Below, piece after piece: positions 44,403 through 56,048 of a stretch of DNA of 64,000 bases. Position 1 is the stretch's first letter. Every line of letters begins with the position of its first letter. The DNA is taken from the NCBI GenBank assembly GCA_943736015.1, contig OX031065.1:20598427-20662426 (forward strand). The letters run 5' to 3'. A model generated the notes under the pieces. The model had not been told where the DNA came from. It was given only the letters and a program-made list of their open reading frames with translations, and did not search any database. A program made the position numbers and the translations under genes. This DNA is from Tridacna crocea (lineage: Eukaryota > Mollusca > Bivalvia > Cardiida > Cardiidae).

Positions 44403-45289
44403 ATAAATAACTCTCGAAAGAGATCTTCTTTTTCAAAACTTTTTTCTCTATATATCATATGTTTTTAACAAAAAAATCAAGAATTATATCACCTTATTCA
44501 ATGAAGAAGCACAACATTACCTGCTATGAAAACATATTGTCCAAAATCTGATATAAAAATCTTTGCATAAAGGACATTCAAATATCAACAAAGACAATAT
44601 GTATCAGAAAAATTTCCTTTCCATAATTCAACATAATCATGTTTTCCTAAACAGAATTGAGACTTGTGCAGTATTCAACCCTATACAAAATGAAAAATAA
44701 TCTTGTCCAAATTCAGAGCATTTGCAAACGAAAAATTTATGAGTAGGTTTTTGTGGCTTTTACCCTGCACCTAACACTTTTATTTTGTGGAATTTGGCCT
44801 TCTTCCATGTGTTTTATTTGAACTGTAATTGCACATATTTCTACATTGCAGTAACCTGTAACCGGAAATTCAAAATGTAAATCATTGCAACTCATGAAAC
44901 AATTGATGACTGGAAAAATGTTATAGACAATCATGACTGAAAAATGTTGAAAAAAAGTTAGACACTAAAAGAAAATTCAATCATATCACAGTTACATCTT
45001 TTCATGTGTGTGGTGGGCTTTATCCATACTGAAATTTGGTTCTGATATATCCTACCCAAGGTCGATCCTGCAAAAACCCTGCTTTACAAGTGAGGATTAA
45101 ACAAAGACCCCTGGATCATAATATAGCCTAGCACTGAGCTATGTGTGGCCCCCAAAACAGAAATACAGTATTTGTCTACTGATACTTTATATTATAGGAC
45201 CAATTATATATTACCTTTCTATATCTAGTCAGTTGCAAATTTAATTACTAAAGTGTCAAACATATTTATTTTATCATTTCACAACAGTG

Positions 45290-45517
45290 CTGTTAAAACC
45301 TCTAAAAATTGACAGAAAAGTTGACTTTTCCAATTGGAAAGCATTTGCAGACATCTGTAGCTCATAATTATAATGGCTTCTATCTTTAATAAGGAAGAAA
45401 AAGGAGTAGGCAAAGGAGATAAAACTGGTAACCAGAATTTTCTTCTTCTCACACAATATTTTCAAAGGGCTTCTTTCTTAGGCTCATTAAAACACTACAT
45501 ATTGTGTAGAAAGGGTT
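45290..45517 (+). mobile_element. TTAA-HP copy, old
   Basis: A arm CCAATTGGAAAGCATTTGC, right end GTGTAGAAAGGGTTAA. Confidence 0.55.
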
Positions 45518-45861
45518 AAAAGGAAGCTTATCAAAAGGACTGCAATGGATGATAAATTGTATAATTCAGTTCAATGGCATTGCAAGTACCATGTACCCAT
45601 TTTTCCATTCATTTAGTCTTTACCAAAAAATACAGAGGGCAATAATGGCCCTACAGTCGACTCTCGTTATCTCGAATCTCTTGGGACAACAAAAATAGTT
45701 CGACATAACAGGAGTTCGATATAAGAATTCGTTGACCGACTTCCAAAACTGGGAGTAAAAATAAAATAAGAACAGGGATAAATTATCATCATGGATTTGT
45801 GGAACAATCCCGGAAATTTAAAGGTCCCTCACTGGATTGCTTGAGCATAGCAAAGGCACAA

Positions 45862-46091
45862 TTAACTCTTTACCAAACGACAAAATTTTGGATTAGTCCA
45901 AATTGAAAGCATTTGCAGATGACATAATAAAATGTGAATTAAAAATTGAAATTTGATTTGGAAAGGATAGAAAACATTGTGGGAAAAGGAGAAAATGCTG
46001 GTTACCAGCATTTTCTCCTTTTCCTACTATGTTTTCAAAGGCTTTCTTTCTCAGGGTCGTTAAAAGTCCAGATTGTGTGGTAAAGAGTTAA
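45862..46091 (+). mobile_element. TTAA-HP copy inside the pogo/Tigger-like element
   Basis: Complete, TTAA both ends. Confidence 0.88.
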
Positions 46092-46531
46092 ACTTCAGTT
46101 TTCTGATGACATTTAAGCACATTCAACAAATTGATAGGCTGTGCTTGTGCAGACCGAATTAAAACAGGGTACGGACAAAACCCCCAGGACAAAATCCCCT
46201 AGGATGAAAGCCCCATGGACAAAACCCCCCAGGACAAAACCCCCATACCCTTAACTGAAAAGTGGATTAAACCTCATGGTTTTAAAAACATGCTTATTAT
46301 TATTTTTGTATAAAGGAACATTTTAAATTATTCTAAAGTTTAATAAAATTTACAGCTTTAAACACTTGTGGGGGTTGTAAAAAATAATGTTTTGTATAAC
46401 TTAAATTGATTTGTTAATTGTTTTTTTTTTCTTAAAATTGTGCTTTATGACCAGAAATGTGTTTATGTATATAATCGAAAGTTTTTACTGTAAATTACAT
46501 ATTATTAAACATAATGAATTGTAAATGAAAT

Positions 46532-46640
46532 CAGAACAGAACAGAACAGAACATATCTTTTATTTTCACCCAGATATAGCAAATACACAACGAGGACAAA
46601 TGAAATAATAAACATGAATATGCCCTTTGCATATATTTCC
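46532..46640 (-). mobile_element. 5'-truncated retroposon end with (TTCTG)n tail
   Basis: On the minus strand a short body ends GAAAATAAAAGATATGTTCTG followed by about four TTCTG units. AATAAA next to a pentamer tail is typical of CR1/L2-type 3' ends. Confidence 0.6.
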
Positions 46641-47965
46641 ATACCATGGAAAATTCATTGATATAATTTAATCAATGGTATTATTTTGCTAATTATAGCA
46701 CTAAGTTATAATGGTAATTGAATTAAAGTTTGATATATACAAATACATTTTTTGCAAACTTCAGTGATTGCTTTCACACTTTGAAAAACAAACCAAAATC
46801 AAACCTAATTAAAGGCTAAAGATGTAACTGCCTTTCATGTTTGACTTTTCCTATTGCAAGTACAATGAAATTTTGTTCTATTTTGTCTAAACCTGTTTAA
46901 TGAATAAAGTAAAAAGGAAAACAATATGGAAAATATGAAAAATATATGCTGTTTATAGGTGATGTGGGTTTTGTCCTAGGGGGCTTTTATCCTTTTGGGG
47001 TTTTGTCAATACAATACAATACAATACAATACAATATACTTTATTTTCTCTCAGGTACAGGAATATATAGTAGTACATGAGATTGGGTGGTAAACTAACA
47101 AACTGGTTTCAATATCATAGCAAGGGAAGATTCAGTGTTACAAAAGGAAATTGACACATATAGATCTATGTATATAAAAGGATAAATATAGATATCAGAC
47201 TTGTAGATTTATGGGAAAATCCCTCAGTATAAACTGCAACACATCTAAAAGAACATAAGGCTTAATTAGAACTGTGTGAAAAAAAAAAATCTAGCAATCT
47301 TGTAAGTTTGTTTATCAGTGGACAATGTCGGTCCAATATCGGGGCGCAGTTCTTTGCAGCCCAATCGTGGTCCCGATCGTCTGCTATATCACATGTTTTT
47401 GCCTTCGAATGACACATAGCAGACGACAAAAACTGAGTCCAAAAATTTCGTTCGTTAACGTGAAGGCACTACTTTACAACAAATAAATTGATCACATCAG
47501 CTTACATAGTTACTGTAAAGGCCAACAGTGTAAAGTAAATATCAAACCGTAACAGACTAACTGACAATATAAACTGTCAACCAATGTTCGAATAAATAGG
47601 TATTGTTTAATTTCTCTTTTATTCATAGACTGCCCCGGTTTATTATAATTATCAGGGTAATTATATTTCTAATGTTATATTTTTATTTCTGGTAAGTCTG
47701 TTGATTTAATTTTTTTTAGCTTTGGTAAGTTAGCTGATTTTATGAAATAGGTGTATATAACTTTCATTAACCATTGCCGTTAACGCGTTACCGGGAATCT
47801 GATACCGTGCTTTAAGGTTCAAATGGAAACGAGGCGGATATAATTATGCATGCATATCGTGTTGGGGAATGTGTACACAATGAGACATGAATGGAATATT
47901 AATTATTTGTATCGTAGTAAAACGGGTGAGTGATTTTGTTTACAATTTTTACCACATGGTAAGCA

Positions 47966-48370
47966 TTATCCATTTATTTCATTACGAATGAAGAACATGA
48001 ATTTGCTTAGTTTCACTAACAGAGTGCGGTCGATTGCGTTTAAAAGTTTATCAAAACTAAATGTGTTGGTGATTACATGCACGCCTGACAGTGAATTTTG
48101 ACGGTTTCTAGAAAATATTGGGCATGAGAATAAATAATGCATCTCATCGCCTATTGCATTTAAAGAGCATTGTTTACATTTTCTTTCAGCGTAAAGTGTC
48201 CCAGTCCAATGACCTGTCTCGATTGGTAATCTGTGATTTGCAGTTCTGAAGAGAAACATGTTTATGGCTAATGACTGCTGGAGCAAAGTCAGGTATGGTT
48301 CAAACTTTAATTCTGTTTTATAAATACTATAATTTCTTCCTTCTGTGACAATTGCAGTTGTCGTGTCCAT
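47966..48370 (-). pseudogene. LINE C-terminal Cys/His segment
   Basis: RKCKQCSLNAIGDEMHYLFS then CPIFSRNRQ, the CxxC...HxxxxC ending of many animal LINEs. Confidence 0.75.
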
Positions 48371-48585
48371 TCCTTCTTGAACTGGTCTATGAGGTCATGT
48401 TGAATTACGTTATGAATATTTTTTATCATGTTATAATTTTGTGTAGTCCATACTATTCCATTTCCGGTTTCATTAAAAATTGACTTGACACAGTTAGGCC
48501 ATTTATATTCATGGTTTGAATCATTCAGGATAAATTCATATATTTGATACGAAATTTTGTTGTGATTGCCATGTATGATTCTATT

Positions 48586-49560
48586 TCAAAAATTGATAAT
48601 TCTGGCTTTGATATTTATGGTTAAGGGATAACGACCTAACTCTCCATACAGCATATACCTGGGTGTAGATTTCTTTGCTTTAGTGATTTTTCTTAGGAAT
48701 TCAATATGTACTTTTTCCAGGATATCATGTGATTCATATCCCCATATTTCCGAACCATACAGAAGTATTGGCACAACAGTGTGGTCAAAGAGTTTGACTT
48801 GTAAATCAATTGGTAGATTGAGAGTATGGGCCTGGACCAAAACTGAGTGATAGGCTTTTCTTCCTTGTTCTGCCACATGTTTGCGGGTATTTAAAAAAGA
48901 TCCGTTGCTACTGAGGACTAGGCCAAGGTATTTGTATGAATCTGTTATTTCTAAATTATTATCATCAAGTTGAAAGTTATAAATAGATTTATTTTTTGCA
49001 CCAAAAACAACAACTTTTGTTTTACTAGGATTGACTTTTAGGTTCCATTGGCTGCAGTATTCTTGAAAAAGATTCAGATTTTTTTGCAGATCATATGCAC
49101 TTTCAGCTAAAAGGACAGTGTCGTCTGCATAAAGCAATAGTAAAATTTTTAGCCAAAACTGCTCATTTAAATCCGGCAAAATATCTACCCCTTGGCCACC
49201 TCTTACAATGAGGTGGGATTCTAGGTCATTTAGAAAGATCGAGAAGAGAATAGGCGACAGATTTTCACCTTATCGAACACCGTTTTCACAAGCAAAATAA
49301 GATGATGACTCACCATTCAAGGATACACATGACTTAATATTTTGATACATTTGATAAATAACATTAAATATCTTACCATTTACACCAGTTGTAAGTAATT
49401 TTGACCATATGCCTATTGTCCAAATTTTATCACAGGCTTGGGAGAAATCAACAAAACAGCAGAACAATTTATGTTTTCTTTTCTTCAGGATGCTGATAAG
49501 GCAATTCATGGAGAATAAGTGGTCTGAGCAAGCATAGCCTTTTCTGAATCCTGCTGGATT
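48586..49560 (-). pseudogene. LINE reverse transcriptase, catalytic part
   Basis: Motif A FCCFVDFSQACDKIW (near 49450), motif B NGVR-stop-GENLSP with TAA at 49270-49272, and motif C LLLYADDTVLLAESAYDL (near 49110), then WNLKVNPSKTKVVVFGAK. All three catalytic Asp are present, but the stop and a missing initiator make it inactive. Confidence 0.88.
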
Positions 49561-49570
49561 TTCTTTAAGT

Positions 49571-51217
49571 CAGGCCTCGGCCAAGTGGGCGACTTGGGCG
49601 AAGAAGTCGCCTGATTTCAAAAAACTTCGCTCATTTCGCCGAGAAAAGTGAAGTCCAAGTCGCCTGAAAAAATCCGGAAGTCGCCTCGCGTATATTGACA
49701 AAGAGTCCTGTGTCTAATCTACAAAATCAGCGTGTGCCGTACCCGATTTACAATTAGTGCCCAATCAGCGAGTTTAATTAGTTTACAACATACCGAGAGT
49801 CTGATTGACAAGCGATTGTTAATTAACTTTACGACACCATGGGATAATCTCCTATTATTGACAAATATCAGCGCCGCCTATTGGTGTTTGCCAAATTTAG
49901 TAAAGTTCTATGAAAGTGAAGGTCCTACCCCGGATATCAGTCTTTCTTCGTCAACGTTTTATTTCCAAAGTTTTAAATGGATTAAAATATTCCAGTTTTG
50001 AAAACGATGGAATTGGTACCTACTTGCTTATCACCATTTACCCCATCCTTTAAAATTTGTTATTACTCGCATTTTTCCAAACAAACAGATATGATGACGT
50101 ACTTAGATCATCTACTACATCTTGTGGCAATATTTTCAAATCACGTGACTACAATTTGGCGCCAATATAGTATTTTAGCGAAGTCACATGATTCAACTTC
50201 AAGATGGTAGCTCGTCACCGCAACAGCATTTGGATGAAATCCAATATGTTCTATGACGCAAACTAAAGGATAAGATTGAAAAAAAAGTTATTGTCTTTGA
50301 TTCTAGATACATCTAGGTATTCCGTTGATTTTATAGTATTTCCTTGATTGGGCCGCGAACCGCCAATCTACAAGGCTTTGATAGTAAATTAGGTATTAGT
50401 TGTTGAACAATGGTTTTATTTACGATTTATCCGATATTAATCAAAAGACAAACGGTAGTCTGACAGCTATATTTTCGATTTCTCTCGCACTGTGAAACTG
50501 GGTATTACTTACCCATAGAAAGTTGAAAACATCGTGGCAATATGAGAAAATGCTGGAAGTAAGCTGTTCTACATTTGACAGACTATATTTTTATCTTTAA
50601 ACTTTAGTTACAGCTTTTGAGCTGTATCGATATTTGCCTGCTGCAAATGCTGTCAATTTGATAGGTACATGTATATATGTTACATTTATATTATAATGTA
50701 TATTAAATTTGGTAATCAGAATGACCATATTCAGGCCTTTGGAAACAAATAGTCTAGTGTTTGGAAGATTTTGAAAAGAAAAATGTGCCAGGAGAAACTA
50801 TTCAGTACTCAAACTAGCACTACTTTCTCTTTCCATTATCATTTCTTTCCACAATATTTTAATCCTAAAGGCACTTGTACGTGAATTTAGCAAGGCAAAC
50901 TATGAATAAATATGTTTTGAGTAGTTTCCAAAAGGAACAAGTAGAGCAGAGTACTAGTATATTGACCATGAAAAAGATAAAAAGCATAAAATAATTTTAT
51001 TCCATTTAGATTCACATGATTTTCAATTTTATTAATTTGTTATATTGTTAAGTTGTTGTGAATTCCCTCTATATTTCGGCCCACATCTATTTTTTGATAA
51101 CCGTCCGAACTTCTCCCCAAATTCTGACCACTTCTCCCAGTTTTGAAAAACTTCTCCCAATTCTCAGACTAGGGAGAAGTCACTTCTCCCCAATTTCTGA
51201 GGGTTGGCAGAGGCCTG
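49571..51217. mobile_element. hAT-like element inserted in the LINE
   Basis: Ends CAGGCCTCGGCCAA (49571) and TTGGCAGAGGCCTG (to 51217) are inverted with one mismatch. The direct repeat TAAGT (49566-49570 and 51218-51222) is 5 bp, shorter than the usual 8 of hAT. Palindromic subterminal GGCGACTTGGGCGAAGAAGT and repeated CACTTCTCCC / CTTCTCCC words follow each end. No transposase. Confidence 0.72.
50506..50720 (+). mobile_element. Old TTAA-HP copy within the hAT-like element
   Basis: GTTGAAAACATCGTGGCAATA, GAGAAAATGCTGGAAG and GCAAATGCTGTCAATTTGAT remain. Confidence 0.5.
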
Positions 51218-51473
51218 TAAGTAAATTATTTTCCTCTAAAAACATGTTTATTCTGTTGTTTAGTATTGCAGTGAATAATTTTCCGAGGCATGACAGTATT
51301 GTAATAGGTCTGTAATTGTTTGGTTCTGATGATTGGCCTTTTCCTTTGTAGATGGGATATATTGTACCACTTAACCATGTTTCTGGCATATGGCCTGTAT
51401 CTAAAATTGCATTGAAAAGGAATACATACACAGGTAATAATCTATCTTTGGTGCTTTTTATGTATTTGTCGTA
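51218..51473 (-). pseudogene. LINE reverse transcriptase, N-terminal part
   Basis: MPETWLSGTIYPIYKGKGQ, NNYRPITILSCLGKLFTAIL and NNRINMFLEENNLL lie between the two inserted elements. Confidence 0.82.
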
Positions 51474-51917
51474 GTCCAAACTGGAATCCAGGCAGATCCG
51501 GAATCTGCCTAGACCAAACTGGAATTTTTCTATAACAAATCAGGATTCCAGTTTAGCTTTGCAGCTCTACAATCTGCCTAAACCAAATTTTAATAATTTC
51601 TCGTTGAATATAGCGCGTCTACATATGGATCATCTTACTCTTAAACGTAAACCCCAAAATAAAAGAAGTTTTAGTCAGAAATTCAGAGTAAATATAAATT
51701 TTGAATGTTTTGTACTAATAAAAAAGGTGGAAAAAAAGAGCGATTGTGGAAAAATCATATAAAATGCTTTAAATGAAAATACCTCTCAATTGTAAACATG
51801 ATTAAATCAATATATTTAAAAAGAAATATTAGAAAACAATGCATTTTGGTCTACACAAAATTTGAATTCTAATTTGGTCTAGGCAGATTCCGGATCTGCC
51901 TAGATTCCAATCTGGCC
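51474..51917. mobile_element. 444-bp Tc1/mariner-type MITE inserted in the LINE
   Basis: Inverted ends of about 40 bp (GTCCAAACTGGAATCCAGGC at the left) with their own inner palindrome CAGATCCGGAATCTG. TA on both sides (51472-51473 and 51918-51919). Confidence 0.8.
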
Positions 51918-52462
51918 TACGACATATTCATTTAAGATGTTATCTGTTTTACTTGGTGTTTTAGAGTTTTTTAGATGTGCAATGCATTTTAGAATTTCGT
52001 CAGCAGTAATTTGCGAGTTGAGGTGAGTATCATTAAAATCTGTATCATTTTTATTATAAAAGCTCTGAGAGTTATCTGCACTTGGATCATCATTTTTGTT
52101 CACATTTTTGAAATGCTCATAGAACTCATTGTTTGTAGGCATAGAAGTTTTTGTGTTGTTCCTATTTTTATTCTTCCTTAATAATTTCCAGTACTTTTTC
52201 GGATCCTTGGATTTCATTTGTCGGAGTTTGTTTGTAGTATAATTAGTATGCTTATTAATATAATGGTTCATAGTTTTTTATATTCTCTGCTAGCCACATT
52301 TAATCTAGTTTTATTTAAGGTGCTTTTTAACTTTCTATAATTTGCTTTTGCAACGTGGTACTTTTTACGCATTTGATGGCATTTAGGTCCAAACCAAGGT
52401 TTATTATCATTTTGTTGAAATGTTTTTGGTTTGAATGTTTTGTTTGCAGAATCTAATAGCAA
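51900..52462 (-). pseudogene. LINE linker between endonuclease and RT
   Basis: PWFGPKCHQMRKKYHVAKAN, then SKDPKKYWKLLRKNKNR and ADEILKCIAHLKNSKTPSKT DNI are typical of the EN-RT linker in CR1/Jockey elements. The frame changes near 52270. Confidence 0.75.
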
Positions 52463-52479
52463 ATCAGTTATTTGACTAG

Positions 52480-53520
52480 TTACATTGTCAATACCCTAAT
52501 TGTAGGAGAAGGGGTCAAATTTCCAATGTCGCTAATGATTTTCTCTAATTTCTCATTATCTACATTATTTGCAAAACAAGTAGGTAAGTTTTCCTGCCAG
52601 TTCATTTTTCTTGTATTTTGAAATTTTTCAGGGTAAAGGTCACTATTTTGAGTGGCATTAAATGTCCACATAAGTAGAGCATGACCATCTGAGAAAAGGG
52701 AGTCAGTTTCACTTACAGAGAAGTCCTTCAACAGTCGAAAACAATCAACTGATGATAGTACGTAGTCAATTACTGACGTTTTTCTAAAAGTAAATTGTCC
52801 AATATGTTTATCTCTTCCATAGCGGCCGTTCAGAATAAATAGATCATTCTTGCAGATATCCAAAAGGGAAAAGCCAAAGTGCATTTGTTTTTGTATCATT
52901 TGAGGCTCGGTTTAATGGGATGTTTAACTCCTCTAATACTTCAACTTTTTCCATATAATCTGTTTGGTAATCTGTTGCAGATAACTCTGACATAATGAAA
53001 AAATCAGGGTGAACGTAGTCGTGCATTCTGGCAACACGGGCATTCCAGTCTTCTGCTAGAAGTGTATATTTGGATCTTAAGCAAAAATTTGATATCTCAT
53101 CTTCAAGTACTTGAAGATGAGATTCGTCAAAATACTTGGACCCATCAGGTGGTACATAGACTATTCCGATGAAAACATCATCATCTGTAGAAAAGAGGGT
53201 CTTTGAAACTTTTACCCATAATGCAAATTCCGAGTCTGATCTGATCTCTTGCACATGTTTGTAAATACTATTTTTGATAAAAACACCTATACCCCCTGAT
53301 TTCATAAATATTCTTCCTACATTTGGACAAAAAGGTATATGCATGAGTGCCAACAGTATCATAGCAGTCAATGTTTGTCTCTGAAACACCAAATATATCA
53401 AACTCTCAAACAGTTTTTGAAAACTCGGGATACTGAAGGCGGCGCTTTAGACCACACACATTTAGAAAGCCACACTTAATGTTTGATAGTTTATTTTGTC
53501 TTTTTATTTCAGGGATTTTC
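52480..53520 (-). pseudogene. LINE endonuclease domain, degenerate
   Basis: It begins GFLNVCGLKRRLQ (near 53475), followed by FGVSETNIDCYD with the catalytic Glu (near 53390). The usual GDFNAR motif is LAEDWNARV (near 53045), and the end is VIDYVLSSVDCF with FSDGHALLMW (near 52680). Two or more frameshifts split it. Confidence 0.8.
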
Positions 53521-54283
53521 CCAGCTCTGGCCTATCCACTGCCATGAGGATTTTTATCACGTTCGGGGTTCCTTGTATGAGCTGTCCACGGGTGAAAGTT
53601 TGGCTGCGGGCTAGACGTCGGATTGTCCATAGCAGGTGACACAGGACCTGTCAATGTTTTGTTTTAGATACCGTTGGTCGTAGCACGTGCGGGGACTGAC
53701 TGTGTTGTACTATGTGTACTATGTGTAGGCGTAATGCAGACACGTGGAGTGTGTAGAACTTCATTCCATTCAAGAAACATGTCACGAATAGTTTTGCCTA
53801 AAGGGGTTTTGTCCAGGGGGGGTTTGTCCTAAGGGGGGTTTTGTCCTAGGGGAATTTTGTCCTACACTCATTAAAACATGAAAGACCGACTTAAAACATG
53901 AGCAATTACCAAGAGAGACAAACTAACAAGCCTCACCGTTCAGTGCATTTGTCACGATGTGTAACTCTTACATGAACCGCTGCTACAAACTTATTCGCAC
54001 CTGTTATAATCCAATATCAATCAAGATAATGAAGTATCGTGTGAATTTGACACCTTATTATGTACAAACAATAGTGGATATATAGATGAAAATATGATCC
54101 GAAGTTCGAAATTGCTCTCCAAATTACTTCGACATAACAGGTTTTGGGATGCAATAGGTTCGAGGTAAAAACTAAATTCAATATGAAATAAAGAGCCTCA
54201 AAGTTTGACATAACAGGAGTTTTGAGATAAGCGATTTCGACATAATGAGAGTCGACTGTATATCGCTCAAACAGCTTGACTGC

Positions 54284-54485
54284 AAAGTTCCAAGTTTTAA
54301 AGACCCTGAAAGACATGACTTCTGAAAACCTTGTAGGAAAAGAAAAAAATGTTTCTTACCAGCATTCTCTACTTTTCCCATAATGTTTCCTACACTATCA
54401 AAGACAGAGGTAATTGTTAAAGTGACATCTGCAATAACTTTTGATTTTGTCCATTCACACAAACAATCTATCATTTTTTAAAGAG
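54284..54485 (-). mobile_element. TTAA-HP copy, old
   Basis: AAAGACCCTGAAAGACATGAC, CTTACCAGCATTCTC and the A arm remnant are recognisable. Confidence 0.55.
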
Positions 54486-54510
54486 TACTTTCTGTAGAGT
54501 AAAATAAATC

Positions 54511-55040
54511 GAATGTAGGACGTTTTGGCCACGGACGTTTTGGCCAGGACATTTTGGCCAGGACGTTTTGGCCACGGACGTTTTGGCCACATATAGTGAA
54601 AAAATGGACGTTTTGGCCAAAATAATTTTATATGTACTTTTTATGTAAAATAAAGCTAAAAAAATTTTTTTTTTATTTGATCAATTGTTTAGACTTTTGT
54701 TGAACTTTTGTTGAAATTTGGTAATAAATTTTAGAGTTTTACAGTTTTATTTATTCCTTTGAAGTAAAGGAAAACATCAACAATTTAATGTTTTTAAATT
54801 ATCTTCAATTTTCAAGTTTTGTCTTTTGATTGACAAACAGTTTGATTGACTAATTGCTTATTAATGATACTTTCTTGCATTTAATGTTGTTATTATTAGA
54901 AGAGTAAAGAGTTTCATTGTTCTTGTCTTTTAACACTAATGAATCTGTAGATCACACCACACTTTAATCATCTATTTCAATTAAAGAAATATGTGATTAA
55001 TTAATTTGTTTGTCAGTATATAAGTACTTATTAAAGATTG

Positions 55041-55071
<31 letters not shown>

Positions 55072-56048
55072 TTTAACTATAGTCAATATTCCTCGTTTCA
55101 CCACATCTACACATTCTCTTGACGACAAAATTTTACGTTTACAAACGAATGGAATGTCTTCATTGACTGTCTCGACTAGAACGTTCTCAGTAAAAAGCGT
55201 GCAGCATGCGAATGACCCGGATGAGCCTAAAATATCACGGTACCCGGCCCAATGAAAGATTTAATAGTTACGGTATCCGTTATATACGGATCACACGAGT
55301 TGTGTACTTCAGAAATTTATTGTTGTAATTAGCTTAGTATTTTTTTTTGACTGGCTGTACACACTACACACGTTATAGTTAGCAAATTTGTTGTAACTGT
55401 ACTTCTTTCCATGATTATTTTTGCTATTTTTAGCTCTATTCCAGATCAGAATGCACTTTATTTATTTATTTATACATCATATGCAGTGCAGCCTGATTTC
55501 AAGTTGTGATTTACATTTATTTTGTCGTCTGCAAATGCCTTCAGTTTGGACTAGTTGAAAATTGTGACGTTTGGTAAACAGTTATGTACCTGTTACAAGC
55601 TTAAAATTACTGATTTTCCCAATTTAGACAATTTATGTTAATCTTTCTTTAAACTTTCTACTCTTTCTCTTTTTTTAAACTCTCAAGGTCCAATCACATT
55701 ATTATTTCTATGTCATTTATTTATTTATTACATTTCCATACTGTATGTTGTACATACGTGGATAAAATAAAGCTTATTGAATTGAATTATTGAATTGAAT
55801 TGAAAAGACACAGATACAAAGTCTTGAAACCATCTGTTATAATAAAAAATTGCAATAAAGGTCTAAAATGTTGATCAAATAAGTAAATTAAATATGTTTG
55901 TAGCTTTAATATCTATAATAAGTACATATATAATAGATTTGGCCAAAACGTCCGTTTTTTCAATATAGGTGGCCAAAACGTCCGTGGCCAAAACGTCCTG
56001 GCCAAAACGTCCTGGCCAAAACGTCCGTGGCCAAAACGTCCGTCCTCC
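54511..56048. mobile_element. Mutator-like element B (GGACGTTTTGGCC ends) with 9-bp target duplication
   Basis: The flanks AAATAAATC at 54502-54510 and 56049-56057 are identical. The left end GAATGTAGGACGTTTTGGCC opens about 100 bp with six GGACGTTTTGGCC words; the right end has six inverted words. The body is AT-rich and non-coding. It holds a 23-base poly(A) run (55041-55063), an A-arm fragment of TTAA-HP (55500-55585) and a retroposon tail at 55803. Confidence 0.78.
55690..55803 (+). mobile_element. Retroposon 3' end with (TTGAA)n tail
   Basis: TGGATAAAATAAAGCTTATT then ATTGAATTGAATTATTGAAT: AATAAA followed by a pentamer tail. The 5' limit cannot be placed. Confidence 0.55.

Larger units (their letters stand above)
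47008..53802 (-). mobile_element. LINE retrotransposon (CR1/Jockey group), broken by two insertions
   Basis: An endonuclease-reverse transcriptase element read on the minus strand, about 4.7 kb once insertions at 49571-51217 and 51474-51917 are removed. The 3' end is a (TATTG)n tail at 47008-47032 with AATAAAG before it. Flanking GGGGTTTTGTC (46997-47007 and 53803-53813) is the likely target duplication. 5' to 3' it shows an endonuclease (about 53520-52500), the RT fingers (PIYKGKG, NYRPITILSCLGK), RT motif A (FVDFSQACDK), motif B and motif C (YADD), and a C-terminal CxxC...HxxxxC block. Stops and frameshifts make it a pseudogene. Confidence 0.85.
46167..53869. mobile_element. Mutator-like element A (GGACAAAACCCCC ends), split by a LINE
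   Basis: It lies between 9-bp direct repeats ATTAAAACA (46158-46166 and 53870-53878). The left end has five iterations of GGACAAAACCCC-type words (46172-46251). The right end has five inverted iterations, 46970-47007 and 53814-53863 once the LINE is removed. The right terminus inverted reads GAGTGTAGGACAAAATTCCC. Nine-bp duplications are typical of Mutator-like elements. The body (46252-46965) is non-coding and itself holds a retroposon tail at 46532. Confidence 0.72.
45654..54258. mobile_element. pogo/Tigger-like DNA transposon remnant, host of the nested insertions
   Basis: The ends CAGTCGACTCTCGTTATCTC (45654) and GACATAATGAGAGTCGACTG (ending 54258) are inverted with few mismatches. TA lies on both sides (45652-45653 and 54259-54260). 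CAGT-GACTCTCGTTAT ends and a TA target are typical of the pogo/Tigger branch of Tc1/mariner. Without its insertions it is under 1 kb and non-coding: 45654-46157 left (with a TTAA-HP copy) and 53879-54258 right. Confidence 0.75.

Noticed and set aside
54017-54474. Overlapping minus-strand frames near 54.0-54.5 kb
   Set aside because: They cover the pogo/Tigger-like right end and an old TTAA-HP copy.
55010-55255. Reading frame starting [18 protein letters not shown]
   Set aside because: It runs through a poly(A) tract inside a transposon; no domain.
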